From the NCBI GenBank assembly GCA_030268105.1, contig BSDZ01000078.1, forward strand, positions 682,001-746,000: a stretch of 64,000 nt of DNA. Direction: 5' to 3'. Below the pieces are notes generated by a model. The model searched no databases, was not told where the DNA came from, and was given only the letters and a program-made list of their open reading frames with translations. The translations under genes and the position numbers were made by a program. This DNA comes from Volvox africanus (taxonomy: Eukaryota; Chlorophyta; Chlorophyceae; Chlamydomonadales; Volvocaceae). Positions 55,001 through 64,000 of this stretch are shown in pieces. The number at the start of each line of letters is the position of its first letter. Positions within the stretch are counted from its first letter, which is position 1.

Positions 55001-56096
55001 CTTTATTGTTGCGCTGCCCAAAACTGAGGGAGGATATGACGCCGTGCTGGTCCTGGTCGACCGTTTCACTAAGATGGTCCACCTGGCCCCCACGACATCA
55101 TCCTGCACAGCTGAGCAAACGGCCCGTCTATTTTTCGACAATGTGGTACGTTTGCATGGGGTCCCCAAGTCCGTGGTATCTGATCGCGGCACTCAATTTG
55201 CAAGTAAGTTTTGGGGCGCCCTGGGGACTCTGGTAGGAATGCGGGTGAATCTGTCCACCGCCTACTACCCCCAATCTGATGGGCAAACAGAGCGTGTTAA
55301 CCGTGTCCTGGGTGATATGCTCCGTAACTTCGCAGGATGCACCCCTACTGCATGGGATACATACCTAACCGCTGCTGAGTTTGCCATTAATAATGCTACT
55401 AACTGGTCCGTTGGTAATAGTCCGTTTTTCCTGAATTACGGTTTTAACCCTGCTTTGCCTGTTTGGCGGGAGTTGGACGTAAATGTTCCAGCTGCAAAAA
55501 CGTTTGCTAAGTCTTTCGTGTCCCGTCTAACTGACGCTAAAGCTTGCCTGGAAGCTGCACAGCAACGGGCTATGGACTATTATAACAAGTCCAAAAAGGA
55601 CGTCACGTTCACTAAGGGTCAGCTGGTTATGTTGAGCACGAAGAACCTTCGTTCCCTGGCTGATGGGTCTCGCAAGTTATTACCGCGCTTTGTGGGGCCT
55701 TATCCTGTCGTACGCATGGTAGGGTCGGTGGCTGTAGAGTTACAACTCCCATCTGACCTACGCATTCATCCCACATTTCATGTATCTCTCGTACGTCCAT
55801 ATCGGGGTACTCTGCCTGAGGCTAACGATAGCATCCCTCCTGTTACGGGAGCTAATCCCTCTACCTGGTTATCGGGTAAGCAGACCCTGTATGCTGTCGA
55901 ACGTATCCTGGATTACCGTGCACGACGTGTTGGCAAAGGCAGGCGTAAGCGTAACGTACATGAGTACCTGGTTAAGTGGTCTGGGTATTCGTCTGAGCAC
56001 AATAGCTGGGAACCGGCACGTAACTTCACCCCTGACATGAAACCCCTGCTTGATGAAGCTAGGCTGCGGGCACAGTCTAAGGACGGACCTCTCTGA
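52026..56096 (+). CDS. F3 pol: N-terminal domain, protease, RT, RNase H, integrase, chromodomain
   Basis: Open frame after the UAG; the first upstream Met-type start gives 1,340 residues from 52074. The N-terminal domain has LFTPSSL, ACILLP and GTALF (about 52260-52450). Protease has DSGASDDF (about 52670), with Ser where F1 has Thr. RT has CIDYRGLN and the catalytic HLDDILVFSK, so the usual Tyr of YLDD is His while both Asp remain. RNase H has [20 protein letters not shown] and TDHKPL. Integrase has the zinc region, SMDFIVALPK, SDRGTQFASKFWG and YYPQSDGQTERVNR. The chromodomain (about 55890-56050) has YLVKWSGY and WEPARNF. No stop or frameshift is seen. Confidence 0.95.
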   Translation, partial: ELAQAGIEGSPPGVFAVSWMVAKCRAVRALLPSVLNQVEQVIGRRSSFDARTVRAGFDGFCNLFEPQGRPLSSANLGGHTILFTPSSLCELQKQLAPFRACKRQHPDTSACILLPEYVSRRNPSFLSGMQRVLRFNPGTALFHSLDMAGEVVQLPGSPYSVDVWFAAPKPVQEGLPETEPCISVLCLPKAAALIGAGVPLITVSTAGRTFTALADSGASDDFISASVVTQLGLKPSPYSWSEVTLADGGKQAILGQVNLRLSAGPLRLNVRPYVLPELTDAATYILGSSTLAQYGAVLDYESKSLRLRKGTLVCKVPFTTAGQPPDQTTPAPCFNYATTAICQHTEPKVVGRKAAVRMIRKGAHALLVRPKLHLNATSIPADATDPELEALLQEYADIFEEVPGKPPMRPVDHTIPLVPGAVPVSRPMYRLSPLELDEVKRQVTELLKKGMIRPSTSPYSAPILFVGKKDGALRMCIDYRGLNAATVTNRYPLPRVDDLLDKLKDSAFFSSIDLQQGYNQIRIAESDIPKTAFCTPFGHFEYTVLSFGLTNAPATFQAVMDHIFRPYINKFVICHLDDILVFSKIREEHIQHLRLVFEVLRREQLYAKRSKCHWAQPQVEYLGHIVHKGGIRMDPWKTAVVRDWPVPSNLQELCKFLGLTNYFRKFIECYSVIAALLTNLTRKGAFSSPEAWTPACQAAFDALKRAISDDIILHFPDYSLPFRVEVITDASIHGTGAVLLQQGRPIAYTSKKFSGVETRYTTGEQEFLAVLHALKEWRCYLEGRTFALKTDHKPLTFLQGVPSLNRRQARWMEYLARFNFDWEYLSGSLNIADALSRHPSLHAAILAVSTSSRSQAKPNFVPSDFTKRLKQAYAADPWFTIHNNTGHLVQEHGLWIRSEGSHRQIVVPNDDSLRRELLSRFHDGPLAGHPGCTRLLELLRRQFWWPRMAKDTENYVLCCDLCQRNKAQSGKSHEHLQPLPIPDALWESVSMDFIVALPKTEGGYDAVLVLVDRFTKMVHLAPTTSSCTAEQTARLFFDNVVRLHGVPKSVVSDRGTQFASKFWGALGTLVGMRVNLSTAYYPQSDGQTERVNRVLGDMLRNFAGCTPTAWDTYLTAAEFAINNATNWSVGNSPFFLNYGFNPALPVWRELDVNVPAAKTFAKSFVSRLTDAKACLEAAQQRAMDYYNKSKKDVTFTKGQLVMLSTKNLRSLADGSRKLLPRFVGPYPVVRMVGSVAVELQLPSDLRIHPTFHVSLVRPYRGTLPEANDSIPPVTGANPSTWLSGKQTLYAVERILDYRARRVGKGRRKRNVHEYLVKWSGYSSEHNSWEPARNFTPDMKPLLDEARLRAQSKDGPL

Positions 56097-56165
56097 CGCT
56101 GTCCTACCTCAACCTGTCTGCTCTCGTTTCATGCATCGGGACGCTGCATCTAGAGGGGGAACAAT
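56097..56165 (+). other. F3 3' untranslated stretch and polypurine tract
   Basis: GGGACGCTGCATCTAGAGGG, then GGAACAAT, next to the LTR; the GGACGCTGCAT motif is shared with F1. Confidence 0.75.
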
Positions 56166-56587
56166 TGTTGTATCCTTAATGCATTTTGGTAATTCATTAA
56201 GTATAATAATTATCTGTTTATTATTTTATGATATAATATATTTAATTATCAGATTAACTGTTTCATGTTCCCATCTGGCATTCGATTTGTGGATTTGGTC
56301 TCGGCTGTCGATGACCAATACTAACCAATTTCCTGAAACATCCGAACCTGTCGGTTACTCCATAACCTGTATGGAATGGGCCATTTACCGCCTGAATGGT
56401 AAATGGTGGAACATCTGGTTCCTGGTTCACTGAATCACCGGTTGTAGTGGTGACTTCTGAAGGTCACGCCCGGTTCGAGGCCTTATGGTCTCTCAAGTAC
56501 GACCTAGTCGGCGGCTCTACTTAATCGGGCTCTGGCACAACAACCGGTATCTTTTGATACCACCCTTCGTGGGTACCATATACAACA
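56166..56587 (+). repeat. F3 3' LTR (422 bp)
   Basis: Same length as the 5' LTR and one visible mismatch. CCGGG follows directly. Confidence 0.96.
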
Positions 56588-57865
56588 CCGGGCCGTAGGC
56601 TGCGCTCCAGGCATGAGAGGGATTGTGTGATCAACAGGACGCATAGGTGGTAGGCCAGGGATATCTTTAAAGACGTCCTCATACTGCGACAGTAGGGCCT
56701 CAACCTCAGGATCCACAGAAACCTCCGCGGTGGTGACACAACAGCCCACCTGTGGCCTCAAAAGCAGTCCGTGGGCACCCTTCCGTAACAAATGGACGGC
56801 TTCCTTACGCCCGACTAGCTCTGGTTCTATTCGCGCGGCCATTGCGGTCACAGCGAAATTAACCATAGGCACCGCCTCAGCTTCGCCCTCCTTTGGTGTG
56901 ACATGTTCGAACGACAGGAAAGGTACCTTAATCGACAGAGTACCCTTGCACATATGCAGGGTTGCGGTCTCCATGTCGATGCGCGCGCAGTACTGTCGTA
57001 ATGTTGAAGACCCCATTATGTACGGTGCAGTCTCTGCTAAGCCCTGCAGCACGTACGGCCGGGTCACAACACGCAAAGGGCCTATCGATAGGCTAAGGGT
57101 AATCCTGCCCACGATGGGATGCTTACCCCCGTCAGCAAGGGTAACCTGTGGACAATCAGACGACTCTGGGGTCAACCCCAGGGCATTCACCTCTGCGACA
57201 GAGATGAAGTCGTCGCTGGCACCGGTGTCAACAAGTGCCTTCAGAGTACGGCCATTCAAACCGATCTGAACCACTGGGACACGGTTATCTATGAGCGACT
57301 GCCCAGCAGATAACGTTAGTGCACTTAGGGCGGGTCCGTAACCTACGGCACCCTCATCAGGAGCTTCGTACCAAACGTCAACCAAGTAGGATGTCCCTGG
57401 CCACGGAGCCAGCATACCCTCCCGATCCACACCATTAAACAAAACGGTGCCCGGCTCGAACCGGTGGACACACCGCATACCCCTTAACGATGCCTCTGCC
57501 TTGCGCCGACAGAAAGCGGGGAGTAATACACATGCGGCGGTGCCTGGATATTGACGCCTACATCTCCTGTAAACGGCCAACTGTTCCGACATCTCACGCA
57601 GAGACGAGGGGATGAACAAGACCACGTGGTTAGACAGATCGATAGACGACAGGGGACGGCGTGGTGTAAACAAATTACACAACGGATCGAAGCAGAGAAG
57701 TCCCGTGCGTCCGTCAAGCGTGATGCGTCGCGCAATGACTCGCTTGATGTGTCCAAGTACGCAAGGCAACAATGCCTTCACGGCTGGCCGTAAGGATGAC
57801 CACCGACCACGCGTTAGTTCAGAAATCCTGGGCGGTGCCCCCTCCACAGGAACCCGGGCAAGCCC
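56588..57865 (-). CDS. F1 pol of copy E, 5' portion (N-terminal domain and protease), cut by F3
   Basis: Reverse strand. It continues in the gag frame after the UAG at 57866-57868 with GLARVPVEGAPPRISELTRG, the pol N-terminal domain (LFIPSSL, ACVLLP, GTVLF) and protease ([12 protein letters not shown], about 57220), up to [12 protein letters not shown]3 begins there; pol continues at 50404. Before the F3 insertion this was one frame with 47617-50404, apart from the 1-base deletion in RT. Confidence 0.92.
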
Positions 57866-59101
57866 CTATTTCGGCTGAGGTACAAACGGTGGCAGTAACG
57901 GGCAATCCTTCGTAGGATGACTCTCCGCGCACCGTAGACAAACATTGGCCGCTTTCCGACGTTCGAACTCGGAACGATTGCAATTCCATTTTGGCATAAA
58001 CGAGTCATCCGTGCGAGTCCGCTTCGCATTGGGGTCAGAGTGCTGTGCGGCTGCCGACGACGGCGCACCACCACGCTTCCTGCTCTTAGCCGGGTCCGAG
58101 CTCGGACCTGCTCCTCCTGACCCGCGGACACCCGAGCTAGCGCCCCCGCGCACCTGGCGTTGCCGGTTGCTGCGTCGCGTCGTGGCAGTAGGCGTGGGGC
58201 GGGTCGCTCCGAGTTCCTGGTCGAGAGCTACAGCTTCCCCAAGCAGATCCTGCACTTGCACGGCATTTGCACGAGGGACAGACTTGACTTCTTCCTCACC
58301 GGCAAGGAGTCGTATCTCCGTAGCCTTAGCAAAAGCGACCAAGGCATCATACGACTTGATCGGCACCCCAGCCAAGTCAGTAGCGCACCATTTAGCCAAA
58401 AGTTTCGTCAGGCCTCGCTTAAACCAAAAGACACGCTCGGTTTCGGTGAGATCAGCAATGGGGGTCACAAGTGCTTCGAAGCGTGACTGGTACGCAGGTA
58501 CATTTTCACCCCGACGCATGTGGTAGCTACCGGCTGCCAAAACGTTACGAGCCTCCACATCACGTGCTTGAACCTCAGTAGCGAACCGTGCGAGCAAAGC
58601 GGCGATCATCTCGTCAAAAGTATAGTCGCCCCGGGCGGTGGTCCATTCGCGATACCAGTCCTTCGCTGAGCCCTCGAGGGTGTTACCAACGAAGAGACAC
58701 CTGATACCATCATTATCGCCACCATGAACAGCCTGGAGGTACTTTTTAGCGTCACGCACGTACGCACGAGTTGCATCGGCTATGCTATGTCCTGCTGTCT
58801 TTTCAGTCAGCGAGATATTGAGCCTAGGAACGGGAATTGACAATCTCATCACCTCAGGGATGTCATCATGCCCTCGAGCTTGAGGTAATGGCAGAACCCT
58901 TGGTCCAGCAGTGTTGTCCATATTGGTGTTAACTGCTGAATGTGGCACAATTAAGTGAGCAGGGGTCTGAAGGAAAAGGGGATCTTGAGTGGCTCGCCTG
59001 CCAACAGTCTCAAGACCTCTATCCGGAGCTCTAGCAGCCACAACAAAATCGGGTTGGCTAGCTAGGCTAGTGTGCGGCGTATTGTCGTGTTCCGCGGACA
59101 T
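57866..59101 (-). CDS. F1 gag of copy E, intact (411 residues)
   Basis: The only complete F1 gag in the window. It starts MSAEHDNTPHTSLASQPD and includes MRLSIPVPRLNIS, the capsid region (CLFVGNTLEGSAKDWYREW, YTFDEMIAALLARF, YHMRRGENVPAYQ, FWFKRGLTKLLAKW), a basic and Gly/Ser-rich linker with RKRGG and AKRTR, and a zinc knuckle CLRCAESHPTKDC. It ends AAA-UAG-GGG, and pol follows in the same frame. It could supply particles in trans to the gag-defective copy B if transcribed. Confidence 0.93.
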   Translation of the reverse strand: MSAEHDNTPHTSLASQPDFVVAARAPDRGLETVGRRATQDPLFLQTPAHLIVPHSAVNTNMDNTAGPRVLPLPQARGHDDIPEVMRLSIPVPRLNISLTEKTAGHSIADATRAYVRDAKKYLQAVHGGDNDGIRCLFVGNTLEGSAKDWYREWTTARGDYTFDEMIAALLARFATEVQARDVEARNVLAAGSYHMRRGENVPAYQSRFEALVTPIADLTETERVFWFKRGLTKLLAKWCATDLAGVPIKSYDALVAFAKATEIRLLAGEEEVKSVPRANAVQVQDLLGEAVALDQELGATRPTPTATTRRSNRQRQVRGGASSGVRGSGGAGPSSDPAKSRKRGGAPSSAAAQHSDPNAKRTRTDDSFMPKWNCNRSEFERRKAANVCLRCAESHPTKDCPLLPPFVPQPK

Positions 59102-59436
59102 GGAGCACGAAGCGATACCCTAAGTTTGCGTAATAGAAGCCGACTTCTATAGCAAAGGCAAGAGTACAAAGCGATTCGGTGAGCCTACCGACAGTACTCT
59201 TGAGAAGATTCAGTAAACTCAGCAAGTACTTGCCCAGCTGAGCCCTGATCTCCGTAGTTTGGGCAATGAGAGTCGCCAACTGGTCCGGACGAAAGCCGGT
59301 ATCAGTCGCCGCGGCAAGCAATGCCGGTGCACTGAGATTACCTGCGACTCAGAGCGTACACTTACACAACAAGTGCAGCAATCTAAGTAAAAGCAATTAA
59401 ACAATTACAAACCGGAAGCGGCGGCGTCCAAAACGG
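59067..59436 (-). pseudogene. F1 ORF0 of copy E, exon 1 truncated at the LTR
   Basis: Exon 2 (59067 to about 59340) is intact, with PDQLATLIAQTTEIRAQL and LLNLLKSTVG. Of exon 1 only the end (VLDAAASG) remains. It abuts the LTR at 59436/59437, so the start codon, the leader and the primer-binding site are gone. Confidence 0.8.
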
Positions 59437-60260
59437 TGTTGTACCTCTCGTTCGCGTTTGCTCATAAGTATCTGCACGTCTGGAGACTATCGACACCGAT
59501 GCGCGAGCACTTGCAAGTACAGCAAGGCAAGCGAGAGCAAACAGAGACAGCGGAAGACTTCAAGACGAAGAGAGATATAACTTACGGTCTTACAGATCGG
59601 AATGATCCAATGGACGAAATCGCCGTCAGCGCCGGAAGCAAGCAATCATCACGCGGCGGTGATTAGCGAAGTTCAGGCTTAGCTCGGGCTAAGTAGAATA
59701 TCGTATAGCAATAGTAATGTAGAACACACAAGTGTTCTCCGGTATCGAATGTCTTGTCTAGCTTAGCCGTCCTCGCATCTGTTATACTCGCAGCATCGCA
59801 GTGCCGTACGATTCACATTAGGAGGCCGATCCTAGATGTGACAACCCTACTGCTTATGGGCGATGTCTACTCGTAACAACGTATAAGCCTTTTTGGCATT
59901 CGCATGATGCAAGGGTCCGGATAACGATATCCGGTTGCAGGGCATGTATCGCGACGAGTGCGGCGCTCTCAACGTGTGCTTAAATGAAGTAATATTATAT
60001 CAGATAATATTACTTATCGTTTCGTTGCACGAGCATAATGCGCACTTCAATGATTCGGTCATTCATGCATGCTAGGCGGATTTGCCATGATGCGATGTCG
60101 CGATGGATAATGACAACATGCCAGATGCATATATAAATGTACACGAATACATTTATATCATGCAGATTCATTCATATGCAATGTGTTCATCACAATAGCA
60201 CTTCGCCTTGTAGGATCACATCGGCCTACGCATCGGCGGGAAACTAACCGTAGCACAACA
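59437..60260 (-). repeat. F1 LTR shared by two tandem units (824 bp)
   Basis: + strand TGTTGTACCTCTCG...GTAGCACAACA. It is the 5' LTR for the gag at 57866-59101 and the 3' LTR for the pol at 60320-63994, since the purine-tract complement follows at 60261-60275. No target duplication is seen at either edge. Confidence 0.92.
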
Positions 60261-63200
60261 ATTATCCCCCCTCCCGTATGCAGCGTCCTCGCTGCATCAT
60301 ACAGCATCGACTGCAGGGGTCATTGGGCTTGCATGGCACGTTTGCGGGCTTCTTCGAGCAGGGGTTTCATGTCCTGTGAGAAGTTGCGTGCCGGTTCCCA
60401 TGAGTTGTGCTCGTCGGTATACCCTGTCCACTTAACCAAGTACTCGTGTACTGTTCGCTTACGTCGGTGTCGGCCCACACGACGCGCGCGATAATCTAAC
60501 ACCCGCTCCACATCGTAAAACTTCTGTTTACCAGCGATCCAGGTCTCGGGAACTGGTTCGATCGCTGTGGGGGCGTTTGCAGGCTCAGGGACGGGTTCCG
60601 TACCACGATACGGACGAACAAGCGATACGTGAAACGTGGGGTGAATGGTCATGTCAGCGGGCAATGCAAGCTCCACAGCCACATTCCCAACCATGCGCAT
60701 GACAGGATACGGACCAATCCAGCGGGGTAAGAGTTTTCGGGATCCGTCGGCCAAGGAACGCAAGTTCTTGGTGCTTAGCAACACGAGTTGCCCTTCCGAA
60801 AACGTCACATCCTGCTTGGATTTGTTGTAGTATTCTGTCGTTCGTTGCTGCGCCGCGTCCAAACACGACTTCGCGTCTGTGATTCGGGACATAAAAGACT
60901 TGGCAAAAAGTTTAGCAGCAGGCACGTTCACTTCCAACTCACGCCACACGGGTAGCGCGGGATGAAATCCGTAGTTAAGAAAGAACAGACTTTTGCCTGT
61001 AGAGCGGTTAACAGCATTGTTAAGCGCGAATTCTGCCGCAGTCAAATATGTATCCCAAACGAGAGGTGTGCGACCAGCATAATTGCGCAACATATCACCC
61101 AACGTGCGGTTTGTGCGTTCGGTTTGACCATCAGTCTGCGGGTGATACGCCGTGCTCAGGTTGACGCGCATGCCAACTAGTTTGCAGAGCGCTTCCCAAA
61201 ACTTAGACGTGAACTGTCCACCGCGGTCCGAGATCACATTTTTGGGAACTCTGTGTAACCGAACCACATTATCGAAAAACAAACGTGCGGTTTGCTCAGC
61301 CGTGCAGGATGATGTGCATGGTGCTAGGTGAACCATCTTAGTCAGACGATCGACCATTACGAACACCGCATCGTATCCCCCCTCAGTTTTGGGCAGCGCG
61401 ACTACGAAGTCCATGGAAACACTTTCCCAAGGCGCATCCGGGACAGGCAACGGTTGCAACAACCCATGGCCCTTACCGGACAAAGCCTTATTGCGCTGGC
61501 ACAGACTGCATGTCTGTACGAAGTTCGCCGCATCCTTAGCCAAACGAGGCCACCAAAAGGAACGTTGCACCAAGTCGATCAATCGCTTGCTACCAGGGTG
61601 TCCTGCTAACGGGTCCTCGTGGAACCGCGCAAGGATGTCGTAGTGTAGCGCGTCATCGTTTGGAACGACGATTTTCGTAGCTGCACCCTCCGTCCGTAGC
61701 CAAAGGCCATTCTGTTTGCGAAGGTTTTCTACATTAGCCGGGTCCGCGAACCAGGCGTCTGCATTGTAGGCAACCTTCAACCGCTCCGCGAGGTCCGTCG
61801 CGATCGGTACCTCCTCGCTACGCGGCCGCACGACAGGCGCTGCCAAAATTGCAGCGTGTAGCGACGGATGTCGACTGAGAGCATCGGCAATATTCAATTT
61901 ACCAGAAATATACTCCCAGGTGCAGTCGAACCTAGCTAGGTATTCCATCCACCTAGCCTGACGGCGGTTCAACGTCGGAACGCTTTGCAAAAACGTTAGG
62001 GGCTTATGGTCAGTCTTTAAAGTAAATGGGCGTCCCTCGAGGTAACAGCGCCATTCCTTTAAAGCATGCAGCACTGCCAGAAGCTCCTGTTCCCCGGTGG
62101 TGTAGCGAATCTCCGCACCAGAAAACTTCTTACTCGTGAAGGCGATCGGTCGCCCTTCCTGTAACAATACAGCGCCGCTTCCAAATATTGAGGCATCAGA
62201 CACTACCTCAACACGAAATGGCAACGAGTAATCAGGGAATGCAAGGGTGACATCTTCGGCAACGATTCGTTTGAGCTCTTCGAATGCCCGCTGGCATTGC
62301 GACGTCCACGACTCGAGTGAAACGAAAACGCCTTTGCGAGTTAAGTTAGTAAGCGGGGCCGCAATGATGGAATATTTTTCAATGAACTTTCGGAAATAAT
62401 TGGTCAAGCCAAGGAACTTACGCAGCTCCGTGAGGTTCTGAGGCGCGGGCCAATCGCGAACCACGGCGACCTTCCGCGGGTCCATCTTCACACCGGTGGC
62501 CGACACAATGTGGCCCAAATATTCCACCTGAGGCTGCGCCCAAAAACATTTGGCGCGTTTAGCAAACAATTGCTCCCGACTCATAACGTCGAGCACGAGC
62601 CGAAGATGCTCCAAGTGCTCCTCGCGCGTCTTAGAATATACCAAGATGTCATCCAGGTAGCAAACAACGAACCTGTCGATAAACGGCCTAAACATTCGGT
62701 CCATAACCGCCTGAAACGTCGCAGGGGCATTAGTCAAACCAAACGATAGGACCGTATACTTGAAATGACCGAAGGGCGTCCGAAAAGCGGTTTTCGGGAT
62801 ATCAGAGGCTGCGATGCGAATCTGATTGTAGCCCTGTTGTAAGTCAATTGAGGAAAAATAAGCCGAGCCCTTCAGCTTATCCAACAGGTCGTCAACGCGT
62901 GGCAAAGGGTAGCGATTTTTCACCGTATTCACATTTAACCCCCGGTAATCGATGCACATGCGCAAGGTCCCATCCTTCTTACCGACAAACAAAATCGGTG
63001 CAGAAAACGGGGATGTGCTGGGGCGTATCATACCCTTCGCGAGCAAATCCGTCACCTGGCGCTTCACCTCGTCCAGTTCCAATGGACTCAACCTGTACAT
63101 TGGCCGGGCCGTAGGCTGCGCTCCAGGCATGAGAGGGATTGTGTGATCAACAGGACGCATAGGTGGTAGGCCAGGGATATCTTTAAAGACGTCCTCATAC

Positions 63201-64000
63201 TGCGACAGTAGGGCCTCAACCTCAGGATCCGCAGAAACCTCCGCGGTGGTGACACAACAGCTCACCCGCGGCCTTAAAAGCAGTCCGTGGGCACCCTTCC
63301 GTAACAAACGGACGGCCTCCTTACGCCCGACTAGCTCTGGTTCTATTCGTGCGGCCATTGCGGTCACAGCGAAATTAACCATAGGCACCGCCTCAGTTTC
63401 GCCCTCCTTTGGTGTGACATGTTCGAACGACAGGAAAGGTACCTTAATCGACAGAGTACCCTTGCACATATGCAGGGTTGCGGTCTCCATGTCGATGCGC
63501 GCGCGGTACTGTCGTAATGTCGACGACCCCATTATGTACGGTGCAGTCTCTGCTAAGCCCTGCAGCACGTACGGCCGGGTCACAACACGCAAAGGGCCTA
63601 TCGATAGGCTAAGGGTAATCCTGCCCACGATGGGATGCTTACCCCCGTCAGCAAGGGTAACCTGTGGACAATCAGACGACTCTGGGGTCAACCCCAGGGC
63701 ATTCACCTCTGCGACAGAGATGAAGTCGTCGCTGGCACCGGTGTCAACAAGTGCCTTCAGAGTACGGCCATTTAGACCGATCTGAACCACAGGGACACGG
63801 TTATCTACGAGCGACTGCCCAGCAGACAACGTCAGTGCACTCAAGGCGGGTCCGTAACCAATGGCACCCCAATCAGGAGCTTCGTACCAAACGTCAACCG
63901 AGTAGGATAGGCGTGGCCACGGAGCCAGCGTACCCTCCCAATCCACACCATTAAACAAAACGGTGCCCGGCTCGAACCGGTGGACATGCCGCATACCCCT
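60261..64000 (-). mobile_element. Second F1 unit of the array (copy E1), cut by the window edge
   Basis: Reverse-strand F1 body upstream of the shared LTR. Only pol and the purine tract are inside the window; gag and its 5' LTR should lie to the right. Confidence 0.9.
60320..64000 (-). CDS. F1 pol of copy E1, open to the window edge
   Basis: An uninterrupted frame of more than 1,220 codons from the end of the pol N-terminal domain ([17 protein letters not shown], about 63975) through protease [10 protein letters not shown] with [10 protein letters not shown], RNase H, integrase (HHCC, D-D-E with SDRGGQF and QTERTNR) and chromodomain to the stop at 60320-60322. It is very close to copy B. All catalytic residues that I can see are kept, so this copy may be competent in pol. 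Confidence 0.95.
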   Translation of the reverse strand, partial: RGMRHVHRFEPGTVLFNGVDWEGTLAPWPRLSYSVDVWYEAPDWGAIGYGPALSALTLSAGQSLVDNRVPVVQIGLNGRTLKALVDTGASDDFISVAEVNALGLTPESSDCPQVTLADGGKHPIVGRITLSLSIGPLRVVTRPYVLQGLAETAPYIMGSSTLRQYRARIDMETATLHMCKGTLSIKVPFLSFEHVTPKEGETEAVPMVNFAVTAMAARIEPELVGRKEAVRLLRKGAHGLLLRPRVSCCVTTAEVSADPEVEALLSQYEDVFKDIPGLPPMRPVDHTIPLMPGAQPTARPMYRLSPLELDEVKRQVTDLLAKGMIRPSTSPFSAPILFVGKKDGTLRMCIDYRGLNVNTVKNRYPLPRVDDLLDKLKGSAYFSSIDLQQGYNQIRIAASDIPKTAFRTPFGHFKYTVLSFGLTNAPATFQAVMDRMFRPFIDRFVVCYLDDILVYSKTREEHLEHLRLVLDVMSREQLFAKRAKCFWAQPQVEYLGHIVSATGVKMDPRKVAVVRDWPAPQNLTELRKFLGLTNYFRKFIEKYSIIAAPLTNLTRKGVFVSLESWTSQCQRAFEELKRIVAEDVTLAFPDYSLPFRVEVVSDASIFGSGAVLLQEGRPIAFTSKKFSGAEIRYTTGEQELLAVLHALKEWRCYLEGRPFTLKTDHKPLTFLQSVPTLNRRQARWMEYLARFDCTWEYISGKLNIADALSRHPSLHAAILAAPVVRPRSEEVPIATDLAERLKVAYNADAWFADPANVENLRKQNGLWLRTEGAATKIVVPNDDALHYDILARFHEDPLAGHPGSKRLIDLVQRSFWWPRLAKDAANFVQTCSLCQRNKALSGKGHGLLQPLPVPDAPWESVSMDFVVALPKTEGGYDAVFVMVDRLTKMVHLAPCTSSCTAEQTARLFFDNVVRLHRVPKNVISDRGGQFTSKFWEALCKLVGMRVNLSTAYHPQTDGQTERTNRTLGDMLRNYAGRTPLVWDTYLTAAEFALNNAVNRSTGKSLFFLNYGFHPALPVWRELEVNVPAAKLFAKSFMSRITDAKSCLDAAQQRTTEYYNKSKQDVTFSEGQLVLLSTKNLRSLADGSRKLLPRWIGPYPVMRMVGNVAVELALPADMTIHPTFHVSLVRPYRGTEPVPEPANAPTAIEPVPETWIAGKQKFYDVERVLDYRARRVGRHRRKRTVHEYLVKWTGYTDEHNSWEPARNFSQDMKPLLEEARKRAMQAQ

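Larger units (their letters stand above)
50405..56587 (+). mobile_element. F3 Ty3/gypsy chromovirus, nearly pristine, nested in F1 copy E
   Basis: A 6,183-bp element with 422-bp LTRs, flanked by CCGGG at 50400-50404 and 56588-56592. Removing it and one CCGGG restores the reverse-strand F1 pol at the GRPMYRLSP site. The LTRs differ at a single base by eye (ACCGATTT versus ACCAATTT), so it is the youngest insertion here. It codes for an ORF0/gag-like protein, a UAG and a 1,340-codon pol with no visible lesion. Codon choice and GC content differ from F1. Confidence 0.97.
46725..60260 (-). mobile_element. Reverse-strand F1 element (copy E), interrupted by F3
   Basis: Read from right to left: LTR (59437-60260), truncated ORF0, intact gag (57866-59101), UAG, pol (57865-56588, then 50404-47617) and LTR (46725-47557). 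An F3 element splits pol at a CCGGG duplication. The LTR at 59437-60260 is also the 3' LTR of the next F1 unit (60261-64000), so LTR-body-LTR-body form a tandem array. The primer-binding site is deleted. Confidence 0.9.

Overview
The window looks like nuclear DNA of a green alga of the volvocine/chlamydomonad type. It carries intron-rich, GC-rich host genes for a plastid import GTPase (TOC34) and a family-31 glycosyltransferase, plus an AT-rich fragment of mitochondrial nad4. The species cannot be named from this. About two thirds of the window is LTR retrotransposon. Almost all of that is Ty3/gypsy chromovirus (pol with a C-terminal chromodomain), in three related families that I call F1, F2 and F3. 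There is also a broken Ty1/copia reverse transcriptase. I see no CRISPR array, rRNA or tRNA.

Layout. 1-2472: 3' end of an F1 element, inserted into an older reverse-strand gag fragment. 2473-5550: remnants (gag fragment, copia RT, inverted F2 LTR pieces). 5861-10041: TOC34, seven recognisable exons with the first coding exon missing; one intron holds the nad4 insert. 10042-12509: mostly featureless, with a perfect 20-bp-arm hairpin. 12510-27571: the GT31 gene on the + strand, interrupted in a coding exon by a full-length F1 element (13900-21372, 5-bp duplication CTGAC). Its reading frame is open across the rebuilt empty site. 27572-29175: intergenic, with microsatellites. 29176-33987: a badly decayed F2 element. 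33988-34210: a small host island. 34211-64000: a nest. An F2 element (from 34211) was hit by a 5'-truncated F1 element (38186-42689), by an inverted truncated F2 element (43586-45739), and in its 3' LTR by a tandem reverse-strand F1 array (46725-64000). That array was itself hit by a nearly pristine F3 element (50405-56587, duplication CCGGG).

The three families share one architecture. After the primer-binding site comes a short conserved leader ORF (ORF0) with a phase-1 intron. Next comes gag, then a single in-frame UAG, then pol in the same frame. Pol starts with a conserved N-terminal domain of unknown function, followed by protease, RT, RNase H, integrase and chromodomain. The conserved leader ORF, the UAG arrangement and the extra pol domain are the most novel material here. 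F3 also lacks any visible capsid domain, although it is the youngest insertion. Exon borders and element joins were read by eye from splice consensus, frame and cross-comparison inside the window; no alignment program or database was used.
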